A DNA stretch of 64,000 nucleotides, from positions 4,154,001 to 4,218,000 of the forward strand of contig JAULSR010000002.1 in NCBI GenBank assembly GCA_030512295.1, given 5' to 3'. This stretch comes from Bombardia bombarda (lineage: Eukaryota > Ascomycota > Sordariomycetes > Sordariales > Lasiosphaeriaceae). This document shows, piece by piece, positions 1-12,197 of the stretch. Position 1 is the first letter of the stretch. Every line of letters starts with the position of its first letter. The notes below the pieces were generated by a model, which was not told the origin of the DNA, made no database searches, and saw only the letters and a list, made by a program, of their open reading frames with translations. The translations under genes were made by a program, and so were the position numbers.

Positions 1-1710
1 GCTGCCCCGTTTGGAACATCAAGTACCCAACTGGCGAGAAGGTCCTGGCCACCTAAGTGTCTCTTTCGAGGACGAACCGAGCAGTCTCTTGAAAGACCTG
101 CCATGGACCGCCGACATGCGTGACGGCACACTACTTGCACATATCTCCTTTTTATCAGTTAGACAAGATAGACTCCCTACACGCCAACCTCTGGCACACA
201 ACAGTTCTCTTGCACTCACGGGTTTGGGCGCACAGCAAAAAGGCCTTCTTAGACACGGGGAAACAATACCAGGCGTTTTATAGGTTGGAGCTTGGGAGTA
301 CGAGCTGGGCATAAATAGCCGTGACCGTTGCTGCTATGACAGTTATAAACTTTCAGCAATTCGAAAGGAAATTTGCTGTTCCTAGTTAACTCGTAACACA
401 GCAGCCCAGTAACTGGCTTCAACTCTCAAACACATAGTGGTAAGGTAGTTCTGATATAGTAGTCCTCCTATATAAACCAGTACTAGAGCTAACTTATTGG
501 GTGAGGTAGCTTTGCCTGCCCACAGAGGCAGGGCGCAGGCACCTACTGGTCTTAGGACTGTCGTGTTAATGCACAGAGCCATATATATAGTAACTATCCC
601 GACTCCAGCATTCACCATCAGGGTTCCTTTGTGGAGATTCGCTCCTTTGTACAATGCTGATATTGTTAAAATGGCCACAAAGAAGCCATTTACAAGTTTG
701 CTTTGTCTTTACATGGACAATTCACAATGCGCATATATGCCGGTGTTAACTGCCGAGAACGCCTTGCTCAGTACAGTTCTTTGTCTCTTCTGATCCTTGT
801 GCCATCAACGTCAACATGCTCATCGACGGAGCTGGGCGTTGATTCTTGACGTACCGAAGCAGCTTATTATTTGGAAACTTATGCTTGATTTTTGCCAAGC
901 CCTACATGTCCCGAAACCTAGAGCAAAGTCACCCCCAGGATATATATCAACACACTTAAGTCCGAGACAACACACGAGTCAGAATAAGCTGAATACCAGC
1001 GGTTAGTACTAACACGCATCCTTTGTATTCGCTTAGCAACACATTCTATTGGTTACTTATGTCCGGTGAAATGATTGGATGTTATGAAATCTGAATTATT
1101 ACCCAGGTACGTGAACTGACATGTTGCTCATGTCGGAGATTGTAGAAGTCGCTATATTTGCCCAATGCTAAAAATCTGAAAAATGTTGCGCCTCCGTTGG
1201 ATGGCGATCCTTGCGCATCCGATCTTTTAATAGACGAATTGATAATCCAAACAATTGGAGTAGTTCTGAAGGCTTTGTCGATAAGAATAATTCGATATTA
1301 GATTTTCTAGAATTGAGATCCATAATCGTGTGGGATGATGACCGAGCTCCAGCCAAAAGTCCGACCGAGCCCAGGACTCCAGGAGCGCACACGCTCACAA
1401 ATCACGGTGGCTGCACCATTGCTTACAAATTGACGTGCACCTTGCTGTCCAGTCAGATTGATGCATCGCAGTCAACAATATTGCACAATAGCATTGCTGG
1501 CGGGGTAAGCATCCAGCAATTGATCTTGGCCATCATTTTGATCTTGGCCATCAAGGCGAATTAATAACGAGCAACGTTTACTATTTTTTTTTTTTTTCGC
1601 ATATAATATGACCAGAACTGCCTCAATCCAGATAATTTGATCATTCAGAGCATTAGGCGCAAAACAACAAGACATAGCAACAACAGTTTATCACGATCCA
1701 GTCCACTGCC
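1..1710. other. Gene-free stretch at window start
   Basis: No supported gene. Short open frames exist on both strands but none shows a recognisable domain or a coherent exon chain. The DNA is rather A+T rich. It holds a short near-duplication of a gatcttggccatca unit around 1522-1556 and a T13-14 run near 1584. The last 100 bases are probably the promoter and 5' UTR of the oxidoreductase that begins at 1711. Confidence 0.5.
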
Positions 1711-2926
1711 ATGGCCCCCCTCATCCGCGTCGGCCTCATCGGTCTCTCATCCTCGGCCAAGACTTCATGGGCCTCGAGCGCGCATCTTCCCTACCTTCTG
1801 TCTCCCACTGGCAGTGCCAAGTTCGAGATTGTCGCTCTACTCAACTCGTCCGTCGATGCCGCCAAGTCCGCCATCGTCCACTATAAACTTCCTGCCTCGA
1901 CCCGCGCGTATGGCAACCCTGATGATCTTGCGGCCGATCCAGACGTGGACCTCGTTGTCTGCAATACGCGCGTGGACAAGCACCACGAGACAATTCGTCC
2001 CAGCGTGGCTGCTGGCAAGCTCGTATACAGCGAGTGGCCCCTGACCCAAGATGTTGAGCACACCAAGGATTTATACAACCTGGCGAAGGAGAAAGGCACG
2101 CTGCACAAGACCGTGGTTGGAGTTCAAGGTGGCGTGACGACGTTGGCGGAGAAGCTTAGAGAAGTGCTGGCTGAGGGAAGGATTGGAAAGGTGCTCAGTG
2201 TTGAGGTGATCTCAAGCGGTGGGGTGAATGACAGGGACACGCTGCCGACCTACCTCAGTTACTTTACCGAGAGAAAGATTGGAGGAAATCCTTTCACGAT
2301 TGGATTTGCCCACTGTGAGCACCCCACCCACTATCCAATATTTGTTGAGTGAGACTTGATGTTGATGAGGTATGACCTGAGCAGTGTTCGACTTTGTGCA
2401 ATCCGTCAACGGCGATGTCTCGTCTATCAAGAGTACCGTACAGCTGCAGCGCCCACTGAACAAGATCATCGACAAGGCCACAGGCGAGGTGGTCGAGACG
2501 AAGCAGAGCGACGTGCCCGACTTGATTCATGTGCAGGGAAAGCTCGCAGACTCGCCAAACACAGCCAAGGACGCCACCATCAATTTCCGCTTCCGCAAGG
2601 GCCAGCCATTCCCAGGCGACTGGGAGACGGTATGGACGGTAGTTGGCGAGAAAGGCGAGTTGAGAGTGACAAGCCCCGGCGCTGCCCTTCAGGTGGCCAG
2701 CAACTCGGACCAGATCGCTATCAAGCTCCATGATTTTGCCAAGTCGGGCGAGTTGGAGGAGATCAAGTGGAAGTTTGATGACTGGCAGCTCGAGCTGCCG
2801 GTACCAGCAAGGAATGTCGGCAAGGTCTATGAGGCGATTGCCAAAGGAGGTGGGTATCCAACCTTTGAGCTAGCGCTGAAGAGACATGAGCAGCTGCAGG
2901 AGATTCTGGGAGACTGGAAGGCATAG
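1711..2926 (+). CDS. Gfo/Idh/MocA-family NAD(P)-dependent oxidoreductase (Gal80-like)
   Basis: Exons 1711-2314 and 2385-2926 give 381 aa; the 70-bp intron starts GTGAGC and ends GCAG. The N-terminal half is a Rossmann fold: an opening strand RVGLIGLSS, then DVDLVVCNTRVDKHHE and an EWPL segment where family members keep the EKP-type nucleotide-binding motif. The C-terminal half is the substrate/dimerisation beta-sheet domain. Here EWPL replaces the catalytic-type EKP, as in Gal80-like regulators and related fungal paralogues, so both an enzyme and a sugar-sensing role are possible. Splicing restores a continuous HLFDFV segment across the junction, which supports the intron. The ATG at 1711 follows gccATGG context and immediately precedes the first beta strand. 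No signal peptide, so probably cytosolic. The exact substrate cannot be read from the sequence. Confidence 0.88.
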
Positions 2927-2955
2927 CTTATCAGTGTCTCGGTCCAATCCGGCGT

Positions 2956-3000
2956 GCAACTGAGAGCGGTGCAACTGAGAGCGGTGCAACTGAGAGCGGA
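2956..3000. repeat. Three-copy 15-bp tandem repeat
   Basis: Unit gcaactgagagcggt occurs at 2956-2970, 2971-2985 and 2986-3000 (last copy one mismatch), just 30 bp after the oxidoreductase stop codon, so probably within its 3' UTR. Confidence 0.95.
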
Positions 3001-4540
3001 GGCTTATTCTAGCTCCTTGGACGAGATTATTTGACACTTACTGGAGGGAGTAAGGGAAGATTGTGCGATCTGATAAGCTCAACAAATCATACTATACTAT
3101 ATTACGATCGTTATTCTCAATGACTTCTCTTGTTCTTTGGTTGGTAGTATCAAGGTGACCCGTTGCGTCTTCCATAATTCCGAGACTTAGGTACCTGCAA
3201 TGCATGGAGGGGGACATCCTGGCCAAGGAACGACTGACAACAAGGGAGTTGTTGTGATGAAATTGGAAGCGAGGAGGCACGTGATGGTAACCCCGATCTT
3301 TGACATGTCCTGCAGGCGATAGGTTCGAAAGATCTCTCTGGGCACTGAGCTAGGAACGGGGCGATGCGTGCTGACTTTGGGTTCCAGTCCATGTACCCCC
3401 TTATCCAAAACCCGTCAGATGACGGCTTGCCCTTCACCAATCACATCCTCATGACCCTCGGCAACCACGATCTCGGGCTGCACGTCATGTCCTGCCAGCA
3501 TCTGCCAGGGAAGAGAGAACGCCAAGCATTCATCATGGCGGCCAGCAACATCACTGCCAACCTCTAGCATCCATGCGACATTCAGGCATCCGGGCGTAGG
3601 GATGGAAGGCCCCGCAAGGCCAGAAGCCAGACGCCAGACCCTGATCTCTGATTTCTGGGGCTTGCCATGCACTAAGTCAAGGACAAGGACACATCGACCC
3701 ATTGCTTCGGACGATGTTCCATGCCTATACATGTCCCCAACACACATCCGCAGTCTAAAATGGGGATGCCGTTGCACCCCAACGGGTATGTGGCCACTGG
3801 ACGCACTGGAACCCCCCCCCCACCATCCACGGCCGACAACAACTGCACCTGTGAATGGCTCGGCGAGTGTTCCTGTAGTGCCGAATGGTTCGACGCGTGA
3901 TTCATACCCCATGGGACACCAGATCTTGGGCTGCAAGCCCTTCTCACTGGTGTGAATTACCTCGACTCGGTCACAGGCGGCTTGCCCGCTTGAGCATGGC
4001 AATGAGGCAATAAAACTCGCGTGAGCACAACTCTGCCCAGATAGCGACGTCGGCCTTCGCTTCCATTGCTGCCACACCATTTTGCCCATCCTCGATTTGC
4101 TGCTGTACCTTAGATCTGCCACGACTTATTGGCGATCGCGCTGACAGAGGGTCCCGTGGTTTTTGCAGACCGGAAGAATGGTATCGCTCGCTCCAGAGGA
4201 AGTCGCAAGCTCGACCGACATTGCAACGTCCCTTCTTCCGATGGGACGACTCTCATCCACTTTCCGTGTTGGCGCTTAGCAGACATGAATCTCAAGATGT
4301 CTTGTAGTTTCCTATCGTGTGTTGTCAACCACCAGCGGTGGTGGACTAGGCCACTTGTGGTTTAATGGCTACTTCTAACAACTGGCGTATAAAGCTGATC
4401 CTCTCAGCGACTTGCTTTGTCTCATCATCACCGACGTCTTCGCTGGTGACTTCTTTCTCTCATCAACACTGTGACGCCAACAAAGGAGACCGCAATAACA
4501 GCATCAACGCCGTGTAAAACATCTCAAGCCTAATTTCACC
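3001..4540. other. Intergenic, no supported gene
   Basis: Open frames of 235 codons (minus, 3415-4122) and 117 codons (plus, 3602-3955) overlap antisense, but neither shows a domain, signal peptide or plausible splice chain. A C10 run lies at about 3812-3821. The last 150 bases are probably the promoter of the small gene at 4541. Confidence 0.45.
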
Positions 4541-4853
4541 ATGTTGCCCCAAAGCATGCTCGATCGCCAACCGTCTCTCACGACGTTTGTCATGACTTCG
4601 ACTCTTCAGCACCCCTCGATCGTCCCAGAATGCGAAGGTATCTGGGGCTGCCCAGTAAGTCAGAAGTCATTCCCTCATCATGCCACACACACTCCACTGA
4701 CATCACTGTCTACTCGCGCAGCTTCCCGGTGTCAAATGTCCCACTTGTGCCGAAGAGGGGAAGGAGGTATGGGTTATACCTGGCAGGGCATGCGGATACT
4801 GTAGTACCCCTGCTCCATCGCAAAGTCTGGCGCCCAACATTCAGATGATTTGA
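4541..4853 (+). CDS. Small two-exon CxxC (zinc-ribbon-like) protein
   Basis: Exons 4541-4654 and 4722-4853 encode 81 aa. The 67-bp intron has a GTAAGT donor and a CGCAG acceptor and is phase 0. Spliced, the second half reads GVKCPTCAEEGKEVW followed by RACGYCSTPAP, two CxxC pairs 23 residues apart with two further Cys just upstream (ECEG, WGCP). That spacing fits a small zinc-ribbon fold, which is inference. No signal peptide; the N-terminal 25 residues are Ser/Thr-rich and low in complexity. Unspliced frames are short and would be skipped by most gene callers. The perfect donor, an in-phase acceptor and clustering of Cys only in the spliced product argue that it is real. Function unknown. 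Confidence 0.65.
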
Positions 4854-6162
4854 TACGAGAGAGATCATACTCTTGAGACGTGTGGTTCAATTTACATTGA
4901 CATAACGATCTGACAAACCGCGTTACCATTTCACCGGGATAGTCCGCGTTTGCAGTAATATGAACTTTATCATCGTCTTTGCTCCATATCTGCGCTTGCC
5001 ACTCTGTTAAATGTCCTTTTGGTGTATTGATCATAATTGAGAGTTGTTCGTTGCTAAGTCTTTTCCTCATTTCTCACAGTCCTTTTCTCTGAGATCAGTT
5101 ACTGTCCAATCAATCCAAGCAGACAAAATGTCTCTTAACTAATCAATAACAATGTGAGATAAGAGTTGATCTATGACATTGTCGAAGAGCTGATATGTTT
5201 CTAAATATACCGATAAATAGCAGATATCTCATATCCAGCTGTATTAACTGTTTGAACTGAGGTTGCGGCGTGTTAGAATATAAGGTGCTGTACATGGTTT
5301 TAAGGATAGACAACACAAACATGATGCGGTTATCAAGACAAGAAAGGCAACAGACCCGATACTGTAAGACATGCACTGAACCGTTTGCAAGACGTCCACC
5401 CACGTGACAAATATTCAGATTAGCTCCTAAGAAATACCAGAGGAATTCCTCTATGAAGGCTCGTCGTCTTCTTGTTGGAATTCGGCAAGGTTCTTCTACA
5501 GGATCGGATGTCAGATCAGAAAATGGTACCGCACTTCGAATCTCCACTGTAACCCAATGAGCGTTACATATTCCAACATGCAGAGCATATGTGGTAAGCC
5601 TTCCCTCCTCGTGGCAGAACGTTCACAAACCGGGTCTGATGGTTTTCCGTAACTGGTATGAGAAGGTGCTGCAGCATTCAGTCCGTGTGGCAAAATTACG
5701 CTATATCATCAGTGTTCATCTTTCTTGTCTCACATGATTGGACCTCGGTATTGCCCGATGGAAAAACCAACCTCTGACGGCTTTATTATTGAGAGCGGGG
5801 ACCATTGACGAAATTCATCCAAGTAAATTGCATCCATCCAGCCTCCTCTCTTTATCCATGATATTTAACCACTGATCGACTCAATATGCGGCAGTTGCAA
5901 CTTCTGCTTACCAAGTGGGCAAGTAATGAATTCAGATGCAATGCGGATAAGGAGATCATTCTTCAAGGCGCGTATCTTAACTGACAGTTGAGGCTTTGTT
6001 AGCCCCGGTTTAGAAATAGGGTATAAGGGCAGACAATCCCTGGCCCACGTGGCGGTTTACCACTCTTCTTCGTTTTCGTCTGCTTCTTTCGGATGAACAA
6101 AGTCCTGCAGCTTCAGGTGCCCACTACCCTGGAATTGACAAGTCGCCCACTCTGTTGTTACG
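4854..6162. other. Intergenic, A+T-rich, no firm gene
   Basis: Two minus-strand frames (4774-5070, 98 codons; 5143-5547, 134 codons) look vaguely protein-like but have no recognisable domain. The first runs antisense over the end of the small CxxC gene. The final 150 bases should contain the promoter of the DUF1996 gene. Confidence 0.4.
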
Positions 6163-7470
6163 ATGAAGGCCTCGCCCCTGGCTCTCGCAGCCGCGCTCTT
6201 TGCGCAGGATGTGGCTGCACAGTTTGCACAGGCAGCCATGATGCGGTTCCAGTGTTCACAGCTGGTGATTGAGCGGCTCGATCCTCTGGTTAACCCCGGA
6301 GTCGTACAGTCGGGCCACCTGCACCAGATCGTCGGCGGCAACTCCTTCAATGCGAGTATGACGCCCGTCGAGTACGACCCTTCGCTCAAGTCGTCCTGCA
6401 CAACTTGCTCTTTTGCAGAAGACTTTTCCAACTACTGGACCGCCAACATTTACTTCAAGGCCAAGAATGGCAGTTTTAAGCGTGTGCCACAGATGGTCAA
6501 CTTGGGTCTTAAGGGTAGCGGCGGTGTTACTGTCTACTACATCCCCCCTTATGATGGAAAGACCAAGGTTACTGCCTTCAAGCCGGTATGCTACTGATGA
6601 TGGTTACTTCTGCCCTGCACTTTCGTTTCACTATAAGTGTGCTTGATCGACGACTCACAGCTTGATCGACGACTCACATGTACCTTAAACGTAGGGCTTC
6701 CGCATGCTCGTCGGCGACCCCAACCTCCGTGCTCAACGCGGCATGCAAAAGCAGATCTGCCATCGGTGCGAGCACAACATTGCTCAAAGCCCATTTGGCG
6801 GTGCTCCCTGCACCGGCGAGGATTCGGCTGCTTTTCCCACCAAGCCTTGTCCAGGCGGCATTCGTACAACCATCACATTCCCGACCTGCTGGGATGGCAA
6901 AAATGTCGACAGCCCCGATCACAAGAGCCACGTCGCCTATCCTAGCAGTGGCAGCTTCGAGTCTACCGGCCCATGCCCCGCCAGCCACCCCGTGCGTTTG
7001 CCCCAACTCATGTACGAGGTTATGTGGGACACGCGTGAATTCAACGACAAGTCAATTTGGCCTGACTCTGGCCAGCCCCTTGTTTACTCCATGGGCGATG
7101 GGTATGTTTAGTTTAAACTGATCATCACCCTCTGCTTAATTTTCAGAGACTTGCTAGACTGGGCGCTAACGGGTGTTACTCGTAGGACCGGCTATGGTCA
7201 ACACGGTGACTACGTTTTTGGCTGGAAGGGCGACTCGCTGCAGAAGGCCCTGGATGCCCGCTGCAGTGGCGACCGTTGCACTGCACTGAAAACCCAGTCG
7301 ACCGAGGCTGCTCTGGCCTGCAGCAAGAGGCAGACTGTGGCTGAGGAGACTGAAGGCTGTAAGTTTGAGCCCACCCACCCTCAACGGGCGCTGCTTGAGA
7401 CGATATATGCTAACTTTGCTGTTCAGGGCTCTCCGAACTTCCAGGTGCCATGCCAATTACCTACCAGTAA
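6163..7470 (+). CDS. Secreted DUF1996-domain protein
   Basis: Four exons (6163-6585, 6695-7101, 7186-7358, 7427-7470) give 348 aa. The N-terminus is a signal peptide (MKASPLALAAALFAQDVAAQ), then the DUF1996 domain begins with MMRFQCSQLVIERLDPLVNP and the conserved SGHLHQIVGG and NFNA-like NSFNAS stretch. Typical downstream blocks are present: FRMLVGDP, ITFPTCWDGKN, HPVRLPQLMYEV and GYGQHGDYVFGWKGD. The protein ends shortly after the domain (WLSELPG), with no C-terminal CBM or WSC extension. The family is widespread in ascomycetes, secreted and of unknown biochemical function. An alternative acceptor at 7146 would stay in frame and add 13 residues; 7185 is preferred because it restores DGTGYG without a filler. 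The first intron carries a perfect tandem duplication. Confidence 0.9.
6641..6678. repeat. 19-bp tandem duplication inside an intron
   Basis: gcttgatcgacgactcaca occurs twice head to tail (6641-6659 and 6660-6678) just upstream of the acceptor of DUF1996 intron 1, which makes that intron the longest of the gene (109 bp). Confidence 0.95.
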
Positions 7471-7989
7471 ATGCCGTCATGATGTTAATTGGACAGACAG
7501 CATATGGAAAATTAGACAATAGAATATATATAGTAAATGAGGAAATCACATGTCCGATATCCAATGATGATGTTCTAATGGACCACTTTCTTTCATCCTC
7601 TGCTTCAAACTGTGCCCTTGACAAAACACTTTATAGAGTGTATATCTCCAAGACAATGATACGATTTATTCTTGATCTCCTTGCACTAACTCTCCAAATC
7701 GCCTGGCATCAGGCTATATATACATCGGCCCCTCAGAACCAATTGCAAGTGCCAGGCGCCAAGTGGGCTGGCAAGAGTAGAGTAAAACAGGTCACGTTTG
7801 CCGGGTCATGTGGCGGCAGTACATCATCCAAAGAGAGCCAGATATGTCGGCAAATCAGAGCTGGACCCGCAAGTGGTACCGGTCGTGCGGCTCGTCTCGT
7901 ACCCCCCATGGGGAAGCAGAGACCTTAGGTGGTGTTTAAATATCATGCTGAGGACGGATTTTCCCGTTTCTTCGGGTATAATGATCCTC

Positions 7990-8023
<34 letters not shown>

Positions 8024-8074
8024 CATTGTACACCACGGAGTTATTGTACATGTAGACTTTCAAACTTGCCTCCG
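7471..8074. other. Intergenic with (CT)n microsatellite
   Basis: No gene. A (CT) run of about 14-15 units at 7992-8021 lies 55 bp before the protease ATG, in the likely promoter or 5' UTR, where pyrimidine-rich tracts are common in fungi. Confidence 0.6.
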
Positions 8075-9616
8075 ATGAAGACTGCTCTCTCTCAATGTGC
8101 CATATTGGCCTTGCTGTCCTTTTCCTTCTTTTCGTTAGCTGAACACGCAAAACAGCCATCTACACAGTTGCATGCCGTCACAGCCCGAAACACACTTCGT
8201 GTTACCGACAACTACATTCCCTTGCGCAAACATGTTGCTCCACATATCCCGGGCCAGGGCTCAACGCTGAGACGGAGGGGGATCATGGCCAACCTGACCA
8301 ACATCCACGATGTCTACTACATCATCGAGCTCCAAGTGGGAAACCAGACTATTCCTGTCAGCGTTGATACGGGGTCAAGTGACACTTGGCTAGTGCAGAA
8401 CGGCTATCGATGCATCTCGTACTATGGGGAGGTATTCAGTCTTCCTATCTTACCCACTGATGCCTTACACCTGCTGACATGTTTTGCTTTTGCAAGACAC
8501 CGGACTGTGGCCTCGGTGAAGGCTTACGCGGCAACCTTTCCGGTGGCAACATTCCGGACTTGGTGTTTGGGCGGGCATACACCGATGGGACCTTTGTTCG
8601 GGGATATTTTGGGTATGATGATGTCTCCATCGGCGGCATCACTGCGAAACACCAACAGCTTGGCCTGGTTGACGTGGCCAGCTGGTTCGGCGATGGACTC
8701 GTCTCCGGTCTTCTCGGGCTGGCGTATCCCTTAATGACAAGTCTCGAGGGCGGTGAACAGTCCATGGCGCCATACAATCCCGTGTTCTTCACTATGTGGA
8801 AGGATAAGCTGGTGCAGGGATTATTCAGCATCGCACTGTCAAGAGATGCAGATCAACTCACGCCTCCAGGAAATGAGGCCCATCCATCATCCCCTGTGGA
8901 GAGTGCAGGCACCTCGTTCTTGGCGTTAGGCGGTTTACCGCCCGTGACAGTGGATGAAGAAAGCTGGGCAATTACGCCAATTCAGAGCATGAAGCTGTTG
9001 GGAGATTGGGATTTCAGCACAGAAGAGAGAGGGCTGTACATTATTGTGGCCGACGCTTGGGTCTATGGAAGGAGGAATGGGTCTGTTGGTGGCACTGCAG
9101 TTGCCAGCGACAAGAACCGCTCCCCGACAGAGGAAGGGTTGAGCAAGAACACGACGCAGTTCCCTGTGCTGATTGATGTTGGTGCGACACTAAGTGTGCT
9201 GCCAAAAGGTTTGTTCACTTTCTCAACCAACTCTCAAGTCTGATAGTTTCATGTTGGCTGACCGCAAGGCACACACACACACACACACACACACTCACTT
9301 AGAACTTGTCATGGCGCTATACGAAAGCTTCGACCCTCCCGCCAAGTATATGAGCTCGCGCGGGCTATTCTACGCCCTCTGCAACGCCACGGTGCCAGAG
9401 TTTGGCGTGCAGATCGGAACCTCGATCTTCTATTTTGCGCCTGAGGATCTTCTCAGGCAAAATGCGCGCGATCCAACCAACGAATACTGCCGCATCGGTG
9501 TCACTGATAGCTATTTTGGTCCCTATGTGCTGGGCGTCACCTTTTTGAGTAACGTGGTGGCCGTTTTTGACGTGGGGAATAACGAGATGCGGTTTGCGTC
9601 AAGGAAGAAGTATTGA
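8075..9616 (+). CDS. Pepsin-like aspartic protease (family A1), secreted
   Basis: Exons 8075-8431, 8497-9208 and 9303-9616 give 460 aa. A signal peptide (about residues 1-22) is followed by a propeptide ending near a dibasic LRRRG site. Catalytic Asp98 sits in VDTGSSDTW; the flap is AYTDGTFVRGYFGYDD. The second catalytic region reads LIDVGATLSVLPK (Asp346), so the usual D-S/T-G-T is D-V-G-A. The family normally has a Thr/Ser there that hydrogen-bonds the active site, so activity may be altered. The C-terminus ends FASRKKY with no obvious GPI signal. Intron 2 contains a (CA)n microsatellite. The ATG at 8075 is the first in frame and gives the signal peptide. Presumed role: extracellular or vacuolar protein digestion. 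Confidence 0.88.
9270..9294. repeat. (CA)n microsatellite in protease intron 2
   Basis: About twelve CA units directly precede the acceptor (cacttag) of the second intron of the aspartic protease gene. Confidence 0.95.
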
Positions 9617-10148
9617 ATCGAGAGAATGTGAGAGATATGACGGCTTATTATGTATGCGGCATTTTCGTGCAATATTAAAAGGTGTTCTTGGCTTGTTCAG
9701 ACTGATGAAAAACCAAGCCCCTTATTCTGTTAGTGTTTTATTTCTATGCTTATGTTGTTGTAGTCAGATAACACTGTAAGTCTGATTTGTCTTCATAATC
9801 CACTCCATCTGCCGCGCGTTGCTGACAAGTACCTCCTTAAATCACCTTAGAATATCAGGATCATAGCCCCTTGTGGCAAGTGCATGACCGTTGAAAATCC
9901 CCACTTTCAATAAGGTAGGCGAGATACTGGCAAAGATAACTCCATGTGGAATGAGCAGGCTTACTGATCCCTTCTAAGGGTTACATCAACCTAAATACAT
10001 TCCCGCCCAGTTCCCGTCTTACTCTTATGCATGGAAGTGGGGCGGGGTTAGGTATTTTCACACCCTGGATTCCTATATATGAGGTAGTTGGAGGAGCTGT
10101 GCGTGAGACGCTGCTCAATCTCCCAACAACGATCCGTTGCTAAGTATC
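9617..10148. other. Intergenic, 3' UTR and P450 promoter
   Basis: No coding signal. A TATA-like tatatatgagg at about 10074 and a pyrimidine-rich stretch lie just upstream of the P450 start. Confidence 0.5.
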
Positions 10149-11857
10149 ATGACCCCAAGAGTCACGATGGCCATTCTTGACATAACCACCGTGCCACTTT
10201 ATTTCTCTTTCTGTGCCCTTTCTTTCTTTCTGCTCTTATCCAACGTGATATATAACCTCTACTTTCATCCTCTGCGACATTACCCCGGCCCCTCCCTATG
10301 GGCTGCCTCCTCCCTGCCCTACACCTTCTCATTTGCCAGCGGCCGCTCTGTCTCTCATATCTCAGCGCTCCATGACAAATACGGCCACATTGTCCGCGTG
10401 GGTCCCAACAGACTTTCCTACACCCACCCAGACGCATGGCGTGATATTCGCGGACATCGCAAGTCCGGGCAGGGCGAGAATGGTAAAGAAGTTGATGGGT
10501 TCTTCTTCTTCTCGCGTCACAGCATGCTCGCAGCAAACAGAGAGGACCATTCTCGTGCACGCAGAGCGCTGGCCCATGCATTCAGCGCAAAGGCGATGCA
10601 AGCACAGCAGGATCTGATCGTGGGTTATGTGGACCTGTTCATTACGAGATTGATGGAGCTTGTATCTGACAAGCACGATGGGAATGGGACGACTGTCGAC
10701 GTGGTAAAGTGGTTTAACTGGACGACATTTGACATTATCGGTACGTAAAAGACTTGGCATAGCAGGAGCTTGAGACTGAAACTGACATGTATCATCTTGT
10801 TAGGTGACCTTTCATTTGGCGCACCTTTTGATTGCTTGCAGACTTCCAGCTATCATCCCTGGGTAACCACTGTGTTCAACTCCATCACCCAATTCGGGTA
10901 TCTCATGGCCGTTCAACGACATGCACCCATGCTGGTTACCACCCTCCGTACTGTTACTGGTCTGGGCAAGCCTCAACAGGAGCAAGCCAAATACGCCGAA
11001 GAGTTGATTAAGAAGCGTCTTGAACTTACTACCAGTAGGTCTGACTTTGTCGATGCTCTGACCACCGCAAAAACGGAAGAGGGTGTGACTCTCACAAAGA
11101 CCGAGATTGTACAGAATATGAGATTGCTGGTCCTGGCTGGGTCTGAGACTACTGCGACGGCTTTATCCGCAACAACGTACTTCATTGTCACGCACCCGGA
11201 CGTGAGGAGAAACCTGGCAAGAGAGCTGTATGGATGCTTCAACAACGAGAGCGAGATGAACCTCTTCAGCGTCCAGAGACTGCGGTACATGCTTGCTGTG
11301 ATCGAGGAGAGCCTGCGCTGCTTCCCACCAGTGCCGGCAGGACACCCGAGGGTAATGCAGCGTGGGGGAGACATGATCTGTGGAAGGTTCGTTCCCGAGG
11401 GTGTAAGTATATGTTTTCTTTTTTGCTTTGGAAATGACGTTTGGATTAATTCTTATAATATTTCTAGACCAGCCTCGATATCTGGCCATGGGCAATGAAT
11501 CACAGCTCAAAGAACTTTACGTCGCCCAATGAGTTCATTCCGGATCGCTGGTTGGAAACAGATAAGAATGGGAGATTTGCAAATGACAGAAGGGACGCAT
11601 CACAACCGTTCTCAGTCGGGCCGCGAAACTGCATTGGGAAGAATCTTGTGAGTTACTGTCTTTGAACAGCTTTTCAATAACGCTAATAGATATATTAGGC
11701 ATACGCCGAGCTACAACTCATCTTAGCACGGCTTTTGTACAACTTTGACATCAGCCTTCCAGACCAGAATGATGATACAAAGCAGTGGTTAACGGGCATG
11801 AAGTCATATAACCTCTGGATCAAGCCACCTCTAAACATTACTTTGTCTCCGACGTAA
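10149..11857 (+). CDS. Cytochrome P450 monooxygenase (microsomal, CYP65/isotrichodermin-hydroxylase-like)
   Basis: Four exons (10149-10740, 10804-11402, 11468-11647, 11699-11857) give 509 aa, the usual length. An N-terminal membrane anchor (about residues 12-38) is followed by HPLRHYPGP, the proline-rich hinge. The oxygen-activating I-helix reads AGSETTATALS, the K-helix ExxR is EESLR, and the haem loop is FSVGPRNCIGKNL with Cys at about residue 452. The FNWTTFDIIGDLSFG stretch is typical of the fungal group that includes isotrichodermin C-15 hydroxylase and related secondary-metabolism P450s; that placement is from memory of the family. All introns are 50-65 bp with standard borders. There is no complete partner biosynthetic gene beside it, but P450 and FAD-oxidoreductase relics lie 2-4 kb downstream. 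Substrate unknown. Confidence 0.92.
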
Positions 11858-12197
11858 CGACAGAGTTGTTGATGATTTTTTTCCGGAACCTGCTCGGTCA
11901 AAAAGATGCTGAATGGCTCAACTTGGTGATCCAGCAAGGCAATCGCAATGAATGTCAATGAAGAGTGAGGATCGAATATGCTGGCGAAGCTGAAAACACA
12001 CCTGGACCCAGGCACTTTATTTGACCCCAGGCATCAGGAAGAGACTCAAATTCAAGACATTAATGTCAAAAATCAGAATTACCTTGAGTCTGCTAGTATT
12101 TGAATACCTATCAAGAGCAGTGTACTAAATCCCCGTCCTTCCGTCTCTTAATTACTGCTACACGCAATACACCAACCGTTCATCTCCACCATGTAGT
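11858..12197. other. Intergenic
   Basis: P450 3' UTR and the downstream end of the minus-strand gene that stops at 12198. Nothing else seen. Confidence 0.5.

Noticed and set aside
3415..4122. A 235-codon minus-strand ORF
   Set aside because: No domain, no signal, overlaps other equal-length frames and has no splice partners.
4774..5070. 98-codon minus-strand frame, somewhat protein-like
   Set aside because: Runs antisense over the exon of the small CxxC gene and has no recognisable family.
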